Origin: an uncultured Chloracidobacterium sp.
GTDB taxonomy: Bacteria > Acidobacteriota > Blastocatellia > Pyrinomonadales > Pyrinomonadaceae
Direction of reading: 5' to 3'
Length of the DNA: 64,000 nt
NCBI GenBank assembly: GCA_936914845.1
Contig: CAKZGE010000003.1
Span: forward strand, 248,001 to 312,000
Shown: piece after piece, positions 8,967 through 17,342 of the stretch
How positions within the stretch are numbered: position 1 is the first letter of the stretch
Layout: the number at the start of each line of letters is the position of its first letter
Notes under the pieces: model-generated
What the model saw: the letters and a program-made list of their open reading frames with translations, nothing else
Told to the model about the DNA's origin: nothing
The model's database searches: none
Made by a program: the position numbers and the translations under genes

Positions 8967-9497
8967 ATGAAATACCTTGTTTTTGCCCTGCTTATCTTTT
9001 TACCCGTTTGGGCCGCAAATGCCCAATCGAAAAGAGCGGCCAATAAACGCAGCGTTGAGAAAGCCGTTTCGAAACGGCCGGCTGCTGTGAAAAGGGAAAA
9101 GTTCGATCCGCTGCGCGATGCGGCGGCCGACTTGGCTGCAAGCGTCACATCCGCATCCGCGTCCGGCAAACGTATAATACTGGATGTCGGCGGCGAATGG
9201 TGCGTCTGGTGCCGTATTATGGATTCATATTTTACAAGCAAACCTGAACTTTTGAAACTAAGAGACCAAAATTTTGTGTGGTTAAAGATCAATATGAGCC
9301 CTGAGAACGAGAACCGGACGTTTCTTTCGGCCTACCCCAAAATTGGCGGCTACCCGCACCTGTTCGTACTGGAAAGCGACGGAAATTTTCTGCATTCACA
9401 AGATACCGAATCACTCGAATCGGCCAATTCGTACGATGATCTGAAGATGCGCTCTTTTCTGACAACATGGATCAAGCCTAAAAATGAAGTTCATTAA
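8967..9497 (+). CDS. secreted thioredoxin-fold protein (DUF255/thioredoxin_7-like)
   Basis: A 176-residue protein with signal peptide MKYLVFALLIFLPVWAANA-Q and a basic linker rich in Lys/Arg/Ala. The thioredoxin-like domain has the CxxC site in ILDVGGEWCVWCRIMDSYF (about residue 75). The cis-proline region is SAYPKIGGYPHLFVLESDG. The WCVWC context resembles DUF255/thioredoxin_7 proteins, which are thought to reduce or isomerise periplasmic disulfides. It overlaps the next gene by 14 bases, suggesting translational coupling. Confidence 0.87.
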   Translation: MKYLVFALLIFLPVWAANAQSKRAANKRSVEKAVSKRPAAVKREKFDPLRDAAADLAASVTSASASGKRIILDVGGEWCVWCRIMDSYFTSKPELLKLRDQNFVWLKINMSPENENRTFLSAYPKIGGYPHLFVLESDGNFLHSQDTESLESANSYDDLKMRSFLTTWIKPKNEVH

Positions 9498-9939
9498 AGA
9501 AACGTTCATCGAAGCCTTACCGGAGCGCGTTTTCGGCTTTCATCTTTTGCCCGATGCCATCGACCGCTTGATCCCGCCAGGGGAAAATGTAAGGGTTGTT
9601 GAAAGAGCAGATGTTTCGCAGGTGGGTTCACGCGCAGTTATCGAACAGACATTTCTCGGCGTCTTCAAAAGCCGCTGGGTCGCCGAACACACCGTTTATG
9701 ACCCGCCGCATTTGTTTGAAGACGTTCAGATAAGCGGGCCTTTCAAAACTTGGCGGCACCGCCACCTGTTCCTTCCGCATAAAAATGGAACGATCTTGCG
9801 CGACGAGATCGAATATGAAATGCCGATACCGATATTCGGTCCGCTGGCGGCACCTTTGGCGATCGAGCCCAAACTTGAGAAAATGTTTGATCATCGTCAC
9901 CGCGTTACCAAAGAATGGTGCGAATCTGAAAAAAATTGA
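9484..9939 (+). CDS. SRPBCC family (START-like) protein
   Basis: A 151-residue cytosolic protein starting MKFIKETFIEALPERVFGFH, the usual first strand and helix of the SRPBCC/polyketide-cyclase fold, with RHRHLFLPHKNGTILRDEIEYEMP near the middle and a long C-terminal helix ending HRVTKEW. Members bind hydrophobic ligands in a deep cavity. The ligand is unknown. It sits between the thioredoxin-like and Dabb-domain genes in a tight plus-strand run (14-base overlap, then a 4-base gap). Confidence 0.82.
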   Translation: MKFIKETFIEALPERVFGFHLLPDAIDRLIPPGENVRVVERADVSQVGSRAVIEQTFLGVFKSRWVAEHTVYDPPHLFEDVQISGPFKTWRHRHLFLPHKNGTILRDEIEYEMPIPIFGPLAAPLAIEPKLEKMFDHRHRVTKEWCESEKN

Positions 9940-9943
9940 AATT

Positions 9944-10237
9944 ATGTTGACTCACATCGTTTGTTGGAAATATAAACCCGAAACCACCGCTCAAGAGCGT
10001 GCGGAACACATCGAAAAGCTACGGGGCCTGCCGTCGGTCATACCCGATATTCTCAGTTTCAACGTGGGTCCGGATATATTGCATCTTGACCGCTCGTTCG
10101 ACACCGGACTCGTCGCTACCTATTCCGGCCCGGCCGAGCTTGCTGCTTACACCGACCACCCGCAGCATCTGGAAGTCGCCGCTTTCGGCAAGGTCATTGC
10201 CGAAAAGGTGGTATCGGTCGATTTTGTTGATGAATAG
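9944..10237 (+). CDS. Dabb (stress-responsive alpha/beta barrel) domain protein
   Basis: A 97-residue single-domain protein: MLTHIVCWKYKPETTAQERAEHIEKLRGLP, then SFDTGLVATYSGPAELAAYTDHPQHLEV, the usual Dabb pattern ending in a conserved HPxH segment. Such ferredoxin-like dimers include stress-responsive proteins and some small cyclases, so no reaction is claimed. Start ATG 9944 is the first one with family similarity. It ends eight bases inside the next gene. Confidence 0.88.
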   Translation: MLTHIVCWKYKPETTAQERAEHIEKLRGLPSVIPDILSFNVGPDILHLDRSFDTGLVATYSGPAELAAYTDHPQHLEVAAFGKVIAEKVVSVDFVDE

Positions 10238-11480
10238 ACAGCCGAAAAGATCTACTAGGCGGGCTCTCAAATGGGCATTCGTTTTCGTCTTTGTGCTGCT
10301 TCTGCTGCTGCAGATACCGTTTGCCTATCGTCGATGGCAGCTTTCCGCCGCCGCTGAAAAGATCGCTGCCCAAAATGCGGCTGCCGTGATGCCACCCGCC
10401 GATAATTTAAAAGAATACAAAGGCATTATCCATGCCCATACCTCGCTCGGCGGCCACAGCACCGGACATTTTGACGAATTGATATCTGCTGCCGGCACGA
10501 ACGCTCTTGATTTTGTTGTAATGACCGAACACTATTCGGACCGGTTCGATACAGCGGCATTGACGCTCAATGGCGTTTACGAAAACACCTTGTTCATTGG
10601 CGGCAACGAGATCGATACGGCAGACGGCGACCGTTTTTTGATGATTCCCGGCGGAGCGCAGGCTGCCGGTTTCCGCAAAAATTCGACTCAGTATTTTCTG
10701 GAAACCGTTCATTCTCAAAACGGCTTGGCGATGGTCACCTACCCCGAAAAATTCAAAAGCTGGGATGCGGATCTGGATGGTATTGAGGTTTTCAGCATCC
10801 ACACGGCCGCGAAAAAGGCCAACCCTTTTACCGCCTTCTTCGACCTTTTTTGGTCTTACGGTTCTTATCCCGGCCTTACTCTGATGCGGCATTTTTCACG
10901 CCCCGCCGCTGAGCTGCAAAGATACGATGAAACCGCACAGCGGCGGCCGAACACATTGTTCGCCGGCACCGACGCCCATTCGAACATCGGATTTCATATA
11001 TTCGGCGATGATGCCGGCAACAAACCGCTCGGCGTCAAGATCGATGATTACGCCAGTATATTTCAGGTCGTCCGCGTTCACGTGCTCCAGGAAACCGATA
11101 CACCGTTGACTCGTGAAACGTTGATCGAAACACTTCGCCGCGGACGTGCGTTCGTCGGGTTTGACGCAATGGGCGACACAACAGGATTTCGTTTTTTCGG
11201 CAGATCCGGCAATGGCCTCTTTCAAATGGGCGACCGTGTTTCGCTTAGCAGCGGGCCTGTCTCTTTGACCGCAAGTGCTTCTCGCTCGGCACGCTTTGTT
11301 GTTTACCGCAATGGTGTTGTCGTTTCTGTTTCAAGCGAAAGCGGCGAGCTGTCCGCCTCTCACACCATGCAAGCTGCTGAGCCGGGAGTTTACCGAGTTG
11401 AAGTTTATCTTGAATCTTTGGGTTCGCCCTTTAACGAAATGCCGTGGATACTGTCAAATCCGATCTACGTCACACCATGA
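10230..11480 (+). CDS. membrane-anchored PHP domain phosphoesterase-like protein
   Basis: A 416-residue protein. A basic N-terminus and one hydrophobic helix (residues 14-32) anchor it, probably with the catalytic part in the periplasm. PHP metal-binding motifs are visible: IIHAHTSLGGHSTG (H68, H70, H76), VVMTEHYSD (E100, H101) and, later, GTDAHSNIGFH. PHP domains use two or three metals to hydrolyse phosphoesters, and the substrate here is unknown. The C-terminal ~100 residues look like a beta-sandwich. The start ATG overlaps the Dabb gene by eight bases, so the 8967-11480 genes form one likely operon. Confidence 0.85.
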   Translation: MNRQPKRSTRRALKWAFVFVFVLLLLLQIPFAYRRWQLSAAAEKIAAQNAAAVMPPADNLKEYKGIIHAHTSLGGHSTGHFDELISAAGTNALDFVVMTEHYSDRFDTAALTLNGVYENTLFIGGNEIDTADGDRFLMIPGGAQAAGFRKNSTQYFLETVHSQNGLAMVTYPEKFKSWDADLDGIEVFSIHTAAKKANPFTAFFDLFWSYGSYPGLTLMRHFSRPAAELQRYDETAQRRPNTLFAGTDAHSNIGFHIFGDDAGNKPLGVKIDDYASIFQVVRVHVLQETDTPLTRETLIETLRRGRAFVGFDAMGDTTGFRFFGRSGNGLFQMGDRVSLSSGPVSLTASASRSARFVVYRNGVVVSVSSESGELSASHTMQAAEPGVYRVEVYLESLGSPFNEMPWILSNPIYVTP

Positions 11481-11485
11481 TGCTT

Positions 11486-11514
11486 TTGTCGAAAACGCCT
11501 GACAGGTCTATAAT
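11486..11514 (+). promoter_or_regulatory. sigma-70-type promoter of nadK
   Basis: TTGTCG (11486-11491), a 17-base spacer and a perfect TATAAT (11509-11514). The predicted start is near 11521, about 17 bases before the ATG. Confidence 0.65.
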
Positions 11515-11537
11515 CCTTAACGAACGCCAAATTGCTT

Positions 11538-12419
11538 ATGCTGCAAAAGCCTATCAGATCCGTCGGGGTAGTCGTAAAACCTGACCATGCCGAAGCCCTG
11601 CGCACGGCATGCGAACTGGCCGAATGGCTAGAACAGCGCGGCATTAACCTGATCGGCAGACCGTCCAATGGTTCCTCGGTCCCCGATCTGGCACAATGTG
11701 ATATCGAAACCATAGCTCGCGAAAATTTCGGTGCGGAAACCGATCTGATCGTCGTGCTTGGCGGCGACGGCACAATGATCTCTACCGCCCGATTGGTCGG
11801 CGATAATGACGTTCTTGTGCTTGGCATCAATTACGGGAGCCTTGGCTACCTTACCGATTTTCGCATTGAGGAGATGTTTCCGGCCCTGGAAGCGATCTTT
11901 GCGGGTGAATACGAGATCGATTCGCGTGTTATGCTGCGGGCGGAACATTGGCGCGATGGCGAAAAGATCGCCGAGGGCCGCGTTTTGAACGATGTTGTGA
12001 TCAATAAAGCGGCTCTTGCCCGCATCATTGAGATCGAAACGCGCCTTAACGGCCACTTCGTCAATTCATTTCGGGCAGACGGCCTGATCGTTGCCACACC
12101 GACCGGTTCGACCGCCTACAATCTTTCCGCCGGCGGGCCTATCGTTTACCCGTCTATGAACGCCGTCGTACTGACACCCATCTGCCCGTTCACGTTAACG
12201 AACCGCCCGATCGTTATAACCGACCAGGCTGAGATCGAATTGAAATTGGTAAATGAGAATGAAGGCGTTGTCCTCACCCTTGACGGCCAGATCGGCCACA
12301 GCATGAGGGCTGGCGACATGGTCAAGATCCGCAAAAGCCGCACAACGCTTAATTTGCTGCAACCGCCGAATCGCAACTATTTTGATGTGCTCAGAAATAA
12401 GCTAAAATGGGGGCGATAG
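11538..12419 (+). CDS. nadK: NAD kinase
   Basis: A 293-residue cytosolic enzyme that phosphorylates NAD to NADP. Diagnostic motifs are VVLGGDGTMISTARLV (GGDGT, about residues 75-80), LGINYGSLGYLTDF, GRVLNDVVINKA (the ND/NE motif) and ATPTGSTAYNLSAGGPIV. Length is normal. I chose ATG 11538; a TTG two codons earlier is possible. There is no clear ribosome-binding site. Its 3' end overlaps the next gene by 13 bases. Confidence 0.96.
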   Translation: MLQKPIRSVGVVVKPDHAEALRTACELAEWLEQRGINLIGRPSNGSSVPDLAQCDIETIARENFGAETDLIVVLGGDGTMISTARLVGDNDVLVLGINYGSLGYLTDFRIEEMFPALEAIFAGEYEIDSRVMLRAEHWRDGEKIAEGRVLNDVVINKAALARIIEIETRLNGHFVNSFRADGLIVATPTGSTAYNLSAGGPIVYPSMNAVVLTPICPFTLTNRPIVITDQAEIELKLVNENEGVVLTLDGQIGHSMRAGDMVKIRKSRTTLNLLQPPNRNYFDVLRNKLKWGR

Positions 12420-13054
12420 ATCTCGTCTCAAATATATATATGCTCAATCCCGATAAGCTAGGTAATATCAAATTCTATAAAGTTCGTTGTGAATGGATCG
12501 AAGATGGAGAAGAATTTGTCGAACTTTTCGCAGAGACCGACATATTACTGGACGTGGAGGACAACGGCTTGGGTGTTCTTAGCAACCAGATATTTTTCTT
12601 CTTCGAAGACGGAGACAAGCTCGTCGAAGGCGAACAGCGTTGCGATTTTCGTCCTTTGGAAATAATGGAGGAATTGACGCTGGAGCAAGCTTGTACGCTT
12701 AATGCCAAAGAGTTTCCCGAAAATCAACGGGAGATCGTTGAAGACGACAAAGAAAGGGCAGGTACCTTTACTCTCGGAATAATGTTGGGATACCCCGAAT
12801 GCTGTGCAGCGTCCTGTTTCGGTGGCCCTATTTCTTTTAACGGCTTTATTCCCTGTGCATCACACAACTGTAAAACACTGGAAGACGCAGAAAAGCTGGT
12901 CGGCCGCAGCTTATATGACGAACCTCATTATATTGACGAGTTTCTCGCAACAGGAGAAAAATACGAAGATGGCATCCGGGTTTTTTCAAAATATGGGCTT
13001 CAGGAGCGGTTCGAGTGGGCTTGGGCAAAAGAGATCGAGTTATTTGGCGAATAA
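12407..13054 (+). CDS. cysteine-rich hypothetical protein, DUF483-like motif
   Basis: A 215-residue acidic cytosolic protein with no firm family assignment. The striking part is LGYPECCAASCFG followed by GFIPCASHNC (C132, C133, C137, C150, C155), a spacing that recalls DUF483-type proteins with GYPxCC...PC...C. This suggests a metal or iron-sulfur site. The N-terminal half is strongly acidic (EWIEDGEEFVELFAETD). It begins inside the end of nadK if ATG 12407 is used; a second ATG at 12440 is an alternative. Coupling to nadK is suggestive only. Confidence 0.65.
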   Translation: MGAIDLVSNIYMLNPDKLGNIKFYKVRCEWIEDGEEFVELFAETDILLDVEDNGLGVLSNQIFFFFEDGDKLVEGEQRCDFRPLEIMEELTLEQACTLNAKEFPENQREIVEDDKERAGTFTLGIMLGYPECCAASCFGGPISFNGFIPCASHNCKTLEDAEKLVGRSLYDEPHYIDEFLATGEKYEDGIRVFSKYGLQERFEWAWAKEIELFGE

Positions 13055-13060
13055 ATTATT

Positions 13061-13387
13061 TCAGCCCTCGGGAGGGTTCCACAGATATTTTCGCAGGTCG
13101 CACCGGTTTTTTTCGTCAAATTCGATGCCTTCCCTTTCCAATAGCTCCTGCTGAAGATCGTGCGGAAGCGTAATGCGGCCGGTCGAACATCTTCCCTGCG
13201 AATTTATCACTCTCTGCCACGGCACCTCATCATTGTCTGCGGCAAACATTACGTAACCGACCGTTCGCGGCGTATAGCCTTCGCCGAGCGTTTCGGCGAT
13301 CTGGCCGTAGGTCATTACACGCCCCACCGGTATCCGGCAAACGAGTTCGTAAACCTTTTCGCGATAGCCGCTTTCTTTTGTTCGCAT
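13061..13387 (-). CDS. alkyltransferase-like (ATL) protein, MGMT family without the catalytic cysteine
   Basis: A 108-residue protein resembling the C-terminal DNA-binding domain of O6-methylguanine methyltransferase: VYELVCRIPVGRVMTYGQIAETLG, TPRTVGYVM, then VPWQRVINSQGRCSTG. The PCHRV active-site cysteine is replaced by tryptophan (PWQRV), the hallmark of ATL proteins, which bind alkylated guanine without repairing it and hand it to nucleotide excision repair. Its ATG overlaps the preceding stop by one base (TAATG), so it is the last gene of a three-gene operon. Confidence 0.93.
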   Translation of the reverse strand: MRTKESGYREKVYELVCRIPVGRVMTYGQIAETLGEGYTPRTVGYVMFAADNDEVPWQRVINSQGRCSTGRITLPHDLQQELLEREGIEFDEKNRCDLRKYLWNPPEG

Positions 13388-14019
13388 TATAAAGTCCGCA
13401 ATATCGTCCGCGCCGGGGAACCGTCGCCGCAGCCTCCGGCGTATTTTAACGGCAAGCAGACCATTTCATAATCCCCGGCACCGACCGGACGCAGATCTGC
13501 TCCTTCTAAGATGACGATCTCTTTTTCAAGCAGCGTCAGATGCGTGGTAAAATCCGCCGATCCGAATTGTTCGACCGAAAGGTAATCGATGCCGACAAGA
13601 ACGACGCCGCTTTCTGCCAAAAAGCGTGCGGCCGAAGGCGATATATAAGTAAAATCTTTCCGAAACCCTTTTTCCGGCTCGTTCCAAAAAGCGGAATTGC
13701 GCGTTTTGAATAATATTCGCTGTGGTCCGGCAAGATCTTGCAGATGCTCCGGCAGCACAGCATCAGCCTCTTGCGGGATCTCGATGATGCGGCATTTGCC
13801 GACAAGTTTGTTCAGGTCCAGTTCGTCAACCCGGCGCGTGCCGTCAATAAAATGATTTGGAGCATCAACATGTGTAGCTGTGTGCGCTCCGAAATTCAGC
13901 CGCGAAACATTTGCCGGATCGCCTTGTGCGATAGCTGAACAGATGTCGATCACGGCCGGCGGATCGCCCTCGTAGATGGGTACATCCGCGGAAACCGGTA
14001 TCGTGATATCGTAGATCAT
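13387..14019 (-). CDS. cyclase family protein (kynurenine formamidase-like metal hydrolase)
   Basis: A 210-residue protein of the cyclase/KynB family. The metal-binding signature is GAHTATHVDAPNHFIDG (HxTHxDxPxHF, about residues 46-60), preceded by the usual MIYDITIPVSADVPIYEGDP. Members use Zn/Mn to hydrolyse formamides such as N-formylkynurenine. No other kynurenine gene is nearby, so the substrate is open. It overlaps the upstream gene by four bases (ATGA) and the downstream gene by one. Confidence 0.92.
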   Translation of the reverse strand: MIYDITIPVSADVPIYEGDPPAVIDICSAIAQGDPANVSRLNFGAHTATHVDAPNHFIDGTRRVDELDLNKLVGKCRIIEIPQEADAVLPEHLQDLAGPQRILFKTRNSAFWNEPEKGFRKDFTYISPSAARFLAESGVVLVGIDYLSVEQFGSADFTTHLTLLEKEIVILEGADLRPVGAGDYEMVCLPLKYAGGCGDGSPARTILRTL

Positions 14020-14750
14020 ATTTTTTCGCGGTTAAAAGCTTCCTCTGCGACGATCACCTTTGCAGCCTTGCGTGTCCCTGCCGGCGACCACCGCGGCACA
14101 TCAGTTTTGCTGGTGTTTTCAAACTCTTGTTCGAAGAATTTTGGCACCCGTCCGGCATTTGCCGTTATCTTTAGCGCCCGATCGCAAAAATCGCCGTCTT
14201 CTTCTGCTCCGCATTCGTTCGTGTAATTTATAAATGTCCCGAGGCTTTTTACTGCACTCGCGTCAATTTCATACAACGTGACCGATGTTCCGGTATATCC
14301 TTGATACATGCCGCCGCTGGTTTCGATATAAAGTTCGCTGCGGCCATTTTTATTGATATCGGCGATCGTCTTTACCTCGGTATTCCAACCGCCGCTTTCC
14401 GTAAAATGAGCGATCGGCTTTCCGGCTTCAAAAATAGCGATGCCATTGCGGGCCATTCCATTACCAACCTGGCATAGCTCATAAACAACCGCTTTTTGCT
14501 TTGCTCCCGAGCGTGTAAATGAACCATTTGAAACACCAACGATGCGAAGATCGCTGCCGTCGCAACCGCTTTCGTCTCCAAAACGCGACCTTGCCGCCGG
14601 CAAAGCGTATCGCTGTACCAATTTCTTTTCGGCCGAATATGGCTTTTCGCTCGGCGATTTGACCAATGGGTCGTAGATAACAATGGTCTGCGCGGCCGCA
14701 TTAACGGCGGCAAACAGCAACAGCCCTGTAAAGATCAAAGAATATCGCAT
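14016..14750 (-). CDS. secreted hypothetical protein
   Basis: A 244-residue protein with signal peptide MRYSLIFTGLLLFAAVNAAA-Q. The mature part has the pattern VKTIADINKNGRSELYIETSGGMYQG, reminiscent of FG-GAP/VCBS-type 'DxNxNGxxE' calcium loops, and four to five cysteines likely to be oxidised (DESGCDGSD, NECGAEEDGDFCD). I do not recognise a family. It is the first gene of the three-gene minus-strand operon with the cyclase and the ATL protein, and appears unrelated to them in function. Confidence 0.75.
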   Translation of the reverse strand: MRYSLIFTGLLLFAAVNAAAQTIVIYDPLVKSPSEKPYSAEKKLVQRYALPAARSRFGDESGCDGSDLRIVGVSNGSFTRSGAKQKAVVYELCQVGNGMARNGIAIFEAGKPIAHFTESGGWNTEVKTIADINKNGRSELYIETSGGMYQGYTGTSVTLYEIDASAVKSLGTFINYTNECGAEEDGDFCDRALKITANAGRVPKFFEQEFENTSKTDVPRWSPAGTRKAAKVIVAEEAFNREKI

Positions 14751-14826
14751 ATTTAATTCGTCTATTTTGCAAATAAAAGGATACAGGATTTGCCAAGATT
14801 CTGCATTTATTTGTAGGCTTAAGTTT

Positions 14827-15111
14827 ATGGAGATCCAACATCAGGAACACGGCCGTCACGGCGCATTTTTCATCGATGAGGACGGCGAATGGATCGCTGA
14901 ACTTACCTATATCAAGGCCGGCTCGCAGTACATCACCATCGACCACACCGAGGTCGATGATAAACTGCAGGGTGAAGGCATCGGCGAAGATCTGGTCGCC
15001 GCAGCCGTAGAATTTGCCCGTGCCAACGGTCTAAAGATCAAAGCTACGTGTCCGTACGCCAAAAAGGTGCTTAAGGCCAACGAAGCATTCAGCGACGTTT
15101 TCGACCGATAG
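14827..15111 (+). CDS. small GNAT-type N-acetyltransferase (YjdJ-like)
   Basis: A 94-residue single-domain protein: GAFFIDEDGEWIAELTYIKAG, ITIDHTEVDDKLQGEGIGEDLVAAAVEFARANGLKIKATCPYAKKVL. The QGEGIGEDLV segment is the acetyl-CoA pyrophosphate loop. The HTEV...CPYAKKVL pattern is that of the short YjdJ-like (GCN5-related N-acetyltransferase-like) family, with unknown substrate. ATG 14827 is chosen because similarity begins there. It stands alone. Confidence 0.9.
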   Translation: MEIQHQEHGRHGAFFIDEDGEWIAELTYIKAGSQYITIDHTEVDDKLQGEGIGEDLVAAAVEFARANGLKIKATCPYAKKVLKANEAFSDVFDR

Positions 15112-15118
15112 AATTTTC

Positions 15119-15148
15119 TTGTTACCCGCGCATTTCTTGGTCTATAAT
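15119..15148 (+). promoter_or_regulatory. promoter of the secreted CarboxypepD_reg protein
   Basis: TTGTTA (15119-15124), an 18-base spacer and TATAAT (15143-15148). It would give a leader of about 120 bases ending in a G-rich ribosome-binding site (GGGGGGAG, 15264-15271) before ATG 15278. Confidence 0.55.
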
Positions 15149-15277
15149 TGCTCAGGGGCGCTCAAGATCTGTTCTCAGCCCCATTTCCCAAATACAATTT
15201 AACCTTCGGTTGCTGCCATGGCGGCCCGCAGGCTTTGATCTTTAAGGACTTGTGTTTTTTATTGGGGGGAGCGATCT

Positions 15278-16351
15278 ATGAAGAAATTGTCTATATTTGC
15301 GGCGGCTCTGTTGTTTATGCTTTTAGCGAGGGATGCCGGTGCACAGACCTGCATTCCACTAGGTGGTGCAAATCCTTCGGTCTATACTCAAAATTTTGAC
15401 GCTTTAGGGCCCAGTTCGGCGCCGCAGGCAGGTGATACGGCAAATATCACCGTTATCAACGCTACTGCGCCGCGTCGTTACCTGGGACGATTTCAAAATG
15501 CTATTTCCGACACCGGCGGAACGGTCAATATGCCCGGCTGGGCCATATACGAAGAAGGCTCCGGCACGTCTTCCGTAACCGGCCGTTATGCCGTTGGCGA
15601 CGGCAGCGGTACCGGCGGCAATACGTTCAGTTTTGGTTCCTCCGCTTTACCCGGCGACCGTGCTTTCGGTTCTTTAAGCGACGACGCCTTTACCCTTTCT
15701 TACGTCGGCGGTTGTTTTATCAACAACACCGCATCGGCTTTAACGGCGGTTCGCATCGGTTTCACCGGCGAAATGTGGCGCCGCGGCGGCGGTGCTGTGG
15801 CTGACCGGCTCGATTTTCAATTTTCGACGAACGCCACCAATATTTACAGCGGCACCTTCACTGATTTTAATGCCTTCGATTTCGCATCGCTCGATATGGC
15901 CGGTTCCAGCGGCGCCCGCGACGGCAATGCGGCGGCCTACCGAACGGTTTATCCTTTGACAAATATGCCGGTCTCGATTCCGGCGGGCGGTACCCTGCAC
16001 ATTCGCTGGGGCGACCTTAATTTGCCGGGACAGGCTGACGATGGTTTGGCGATCGACGATTTCAGGATCGAATTGATCCCGCCCTCGGCCGCGGCAGTCA
16101 CCGTCAGCGGACGCGTTCTTACCGCCGGTGGACGCGGTATCTCAGGTGCTCGTCTGGTGCTTGAATCGCCGGACGGCTCCCGCCGTTTGGCAACTACCAA
16201 CCCCTTCGGCTTCTATCGTTTTGACGAACTTAGCGCCGGCGGGACCTATGTTGTCACGGTGACCAGCAAAACTCATACATTCAGCGGCAGCCCGCGTGTG
16301 ATCTCCGTCAATGACAATATCTTTGACCTCGATTTCACCTCAGTTTACTAA
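15278..16351 (+). CDS. secreted beta-sandwich protein with C-terminal carboxypeptidase-regulatory-like domain
   Basis: A 357-residue protein. The signal peptide MKKLSIFAAALLFMLLARDAGA-Q is followed by about 235 residues rich in Gly/Ser/Thr/Asn with YTQNFDALG near the start and WGDLNLPGQADDGLAIDDFRIELIP at the end, a pattern of PEP-CTERM-like or nuclease-associated lamin/jelly-roll secreted proteins. The last ~80 residues (VTVSGRVLTAGGRGISGARLVLESPDG to the end) form a CarboxypepD_reg domain. There is no C-terminal anchor or sorting signal. It is probably extracellular or surface adhesive; no activity is inferred. Confidence 0.8.
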   Translation: MKKLSIFAAALLFMLLARDAGAQTCIPLGGANPSVYTQNFDALGPSSAPQAGDTANITVINATAPRRYLGRFQNAISDTGGTVNMPGWAIYEEGSGTSSVTGRYAVGDGSGTGGNTFSFGSSALPGDRAFGSLSDDAFTLSYVGGCFINNTASALTAVRIGFTGEMWRRGGGAVADRLDFQFSTNATNIYSGTFTDFNAFDFASLDMAGSSGARDGNAAAYRTVYPLTNMPVSIPAGGTLHIRWGDLNLPGQADDGLAIDDFRIELIPPSAAAVTVSGRVLTAGGRGISGARLVLESPDGSRRLATTNPFGFYRFDELSAGGTYVVTVTSKTHTFSGSPRVISVNDNIFDLDFTSVY

Positions 16352-16377
16352 AACGAGTTCTATCGCCCGTTGATCGA

Positions 16378-16405
16378 AGAGGCTGTCTGAAAAGGCGGCC
16401 TCTTT
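16378..16405 (+). terminator. intrinsic terminator with GAAA tetraloop
   Basis: The arms AGAGGC and GCCTCT enclose an inner stem GTCT/AGGC, with a GAAA loop at 16389-16392 and TTT after the stem. It is nearly identical to the terminator at 63806-63837, 47 kb away. Confidence 0.75.
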
Positions 16406-16419
16406 CATTTCCGCCCGGC

Positions 16420-16448
16420 TTTAAATAGCTTTGTCTATCTTTTACAAT
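16420..16448 (+). promoter_or_regulatory. promoter of mqnA
   Basis: TTTAAA (16420-16425), a 17-base spacer and TACAAT (16443-16448). The predicted start is within about five bases of ATG 16460, so the message has almost no leader. Confidence 0.45.
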
Positions 16449-16459
16449 CACCTTTCGCA

Positions 16460-17257
16460 ATGAATGAAGGTCCCGTGCGGATATCCGCCAGCGCATATTC
16501 AAACACAGCTCCGCTGATATGGAGCTTTTTATACGGCTCAAACCGCGGGCGTGTGGAAATGGTGCTCGATAATGCACCGGCCCGTTCCGCCGAATTGCTC
16601 TCACATGACCGGGTCGATGCCGCACTTGTTCCGGTCATCGCTTATCAGCAGATAGAAGGCGTGCGGTTGGTCCCGGAAATCTGCGTCGGCGCGGCCGAAC
16701 GGGTGCAGAGTGTTTGTCTGATCACAAAAGATAAAGACCTTTCGCAAGTAAATAGCGTTTCGCTTGACGTTTCTTCCCGAACATCAGCCGCATTGACCCG
16801 CATCATATTTCGCGAATTTTTAGGTAAAGAACCGTTATGGCGAGCCGCAGAACCGAACATAGGCGTCATGCTTGCCGAAAGCGACTGTGCGTTGCTGATC
16901 GGCGACCCTTCGCTTAACGTTGACGAAACGAAATATCGCAAGTTTGACATCGTCGAGCTTTGGAAAGGCTTTACGGGTCTTGGTTTTGTTTTTGCGATGT
17001 GGATGACCCGCCGGTCCCGCGTTCCGGTCGATCTCGCGGCCGCCCGTGATGAGGGGTTAGCCCACATACCAGAGATCGCGGCAAATTATCGCAGCAATAT
17101 CTCGCTGTCTAAGAAACAATTGGTCGATTATCTAACGAACAGCATCGCGTATTCCATCTCGTCCGAAATGCAGGCCGGTTTGCAGCTCTATTTCGACCTC
17201 GCTCGCCTTCATGGCGTCATCCGGCACAGCCGCCCGCTTCAATTTGTCGGTCCCTGA
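16460..17257 (+). CDS. mqnA: chorismate dehydratase of the futalosine menaquinone pathway
   Basis: A 265-residue cytosolic enzyme of the MqnA/MqnD periplasmic-binding-like fold. MqnA dehydrates chorismate to 3-enolpyruvyl-benzoate, the first committed step of the futalosine route. Visible features are VRISASAYSNTAPLIWSFLYG, RSAELLSHDRVDAALVPVIAYQQIEG, and ALLIGDPSLN with WKGFTGLGFVFAMW. Length fits the family. The other mqn genes are not in the window. The presence of MqnA rather than MenFD indicates menaquinone respiration through futalosine. Confidence 0.92.
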   Translation: MNEGPVRISASAYSNTAPLIWSFLYGSNRGRVEMVLDNAPARSAELLSHDRVDAALVPVIAYQQIEGVRLVPEICVGAAERVQSVCLITKDKDLSQVNSVSLDVSSRTSAALTRIIFREFLGKEPLWRAAEPNIGVMLAESDCALLIGDPSLNVDETKYRKFDIVELWKGFTGLGFVFAMWMTRRSRVPVDLAAARDEGLAHIPEIAANYRSNISLSKKQLVDYLTNSIAYSISSEMQAGLQLYFDLARLHGVIRHSRPLQFVGP

Positions 17258-17342
17258 CCTAACTTCGCCGCGCCTTACGGATCGGGGCATTTGTTGTTAC
17301 GCTATGCAAAAGTTAGCATCTAAGTTTTGATCTGTTCATTTA

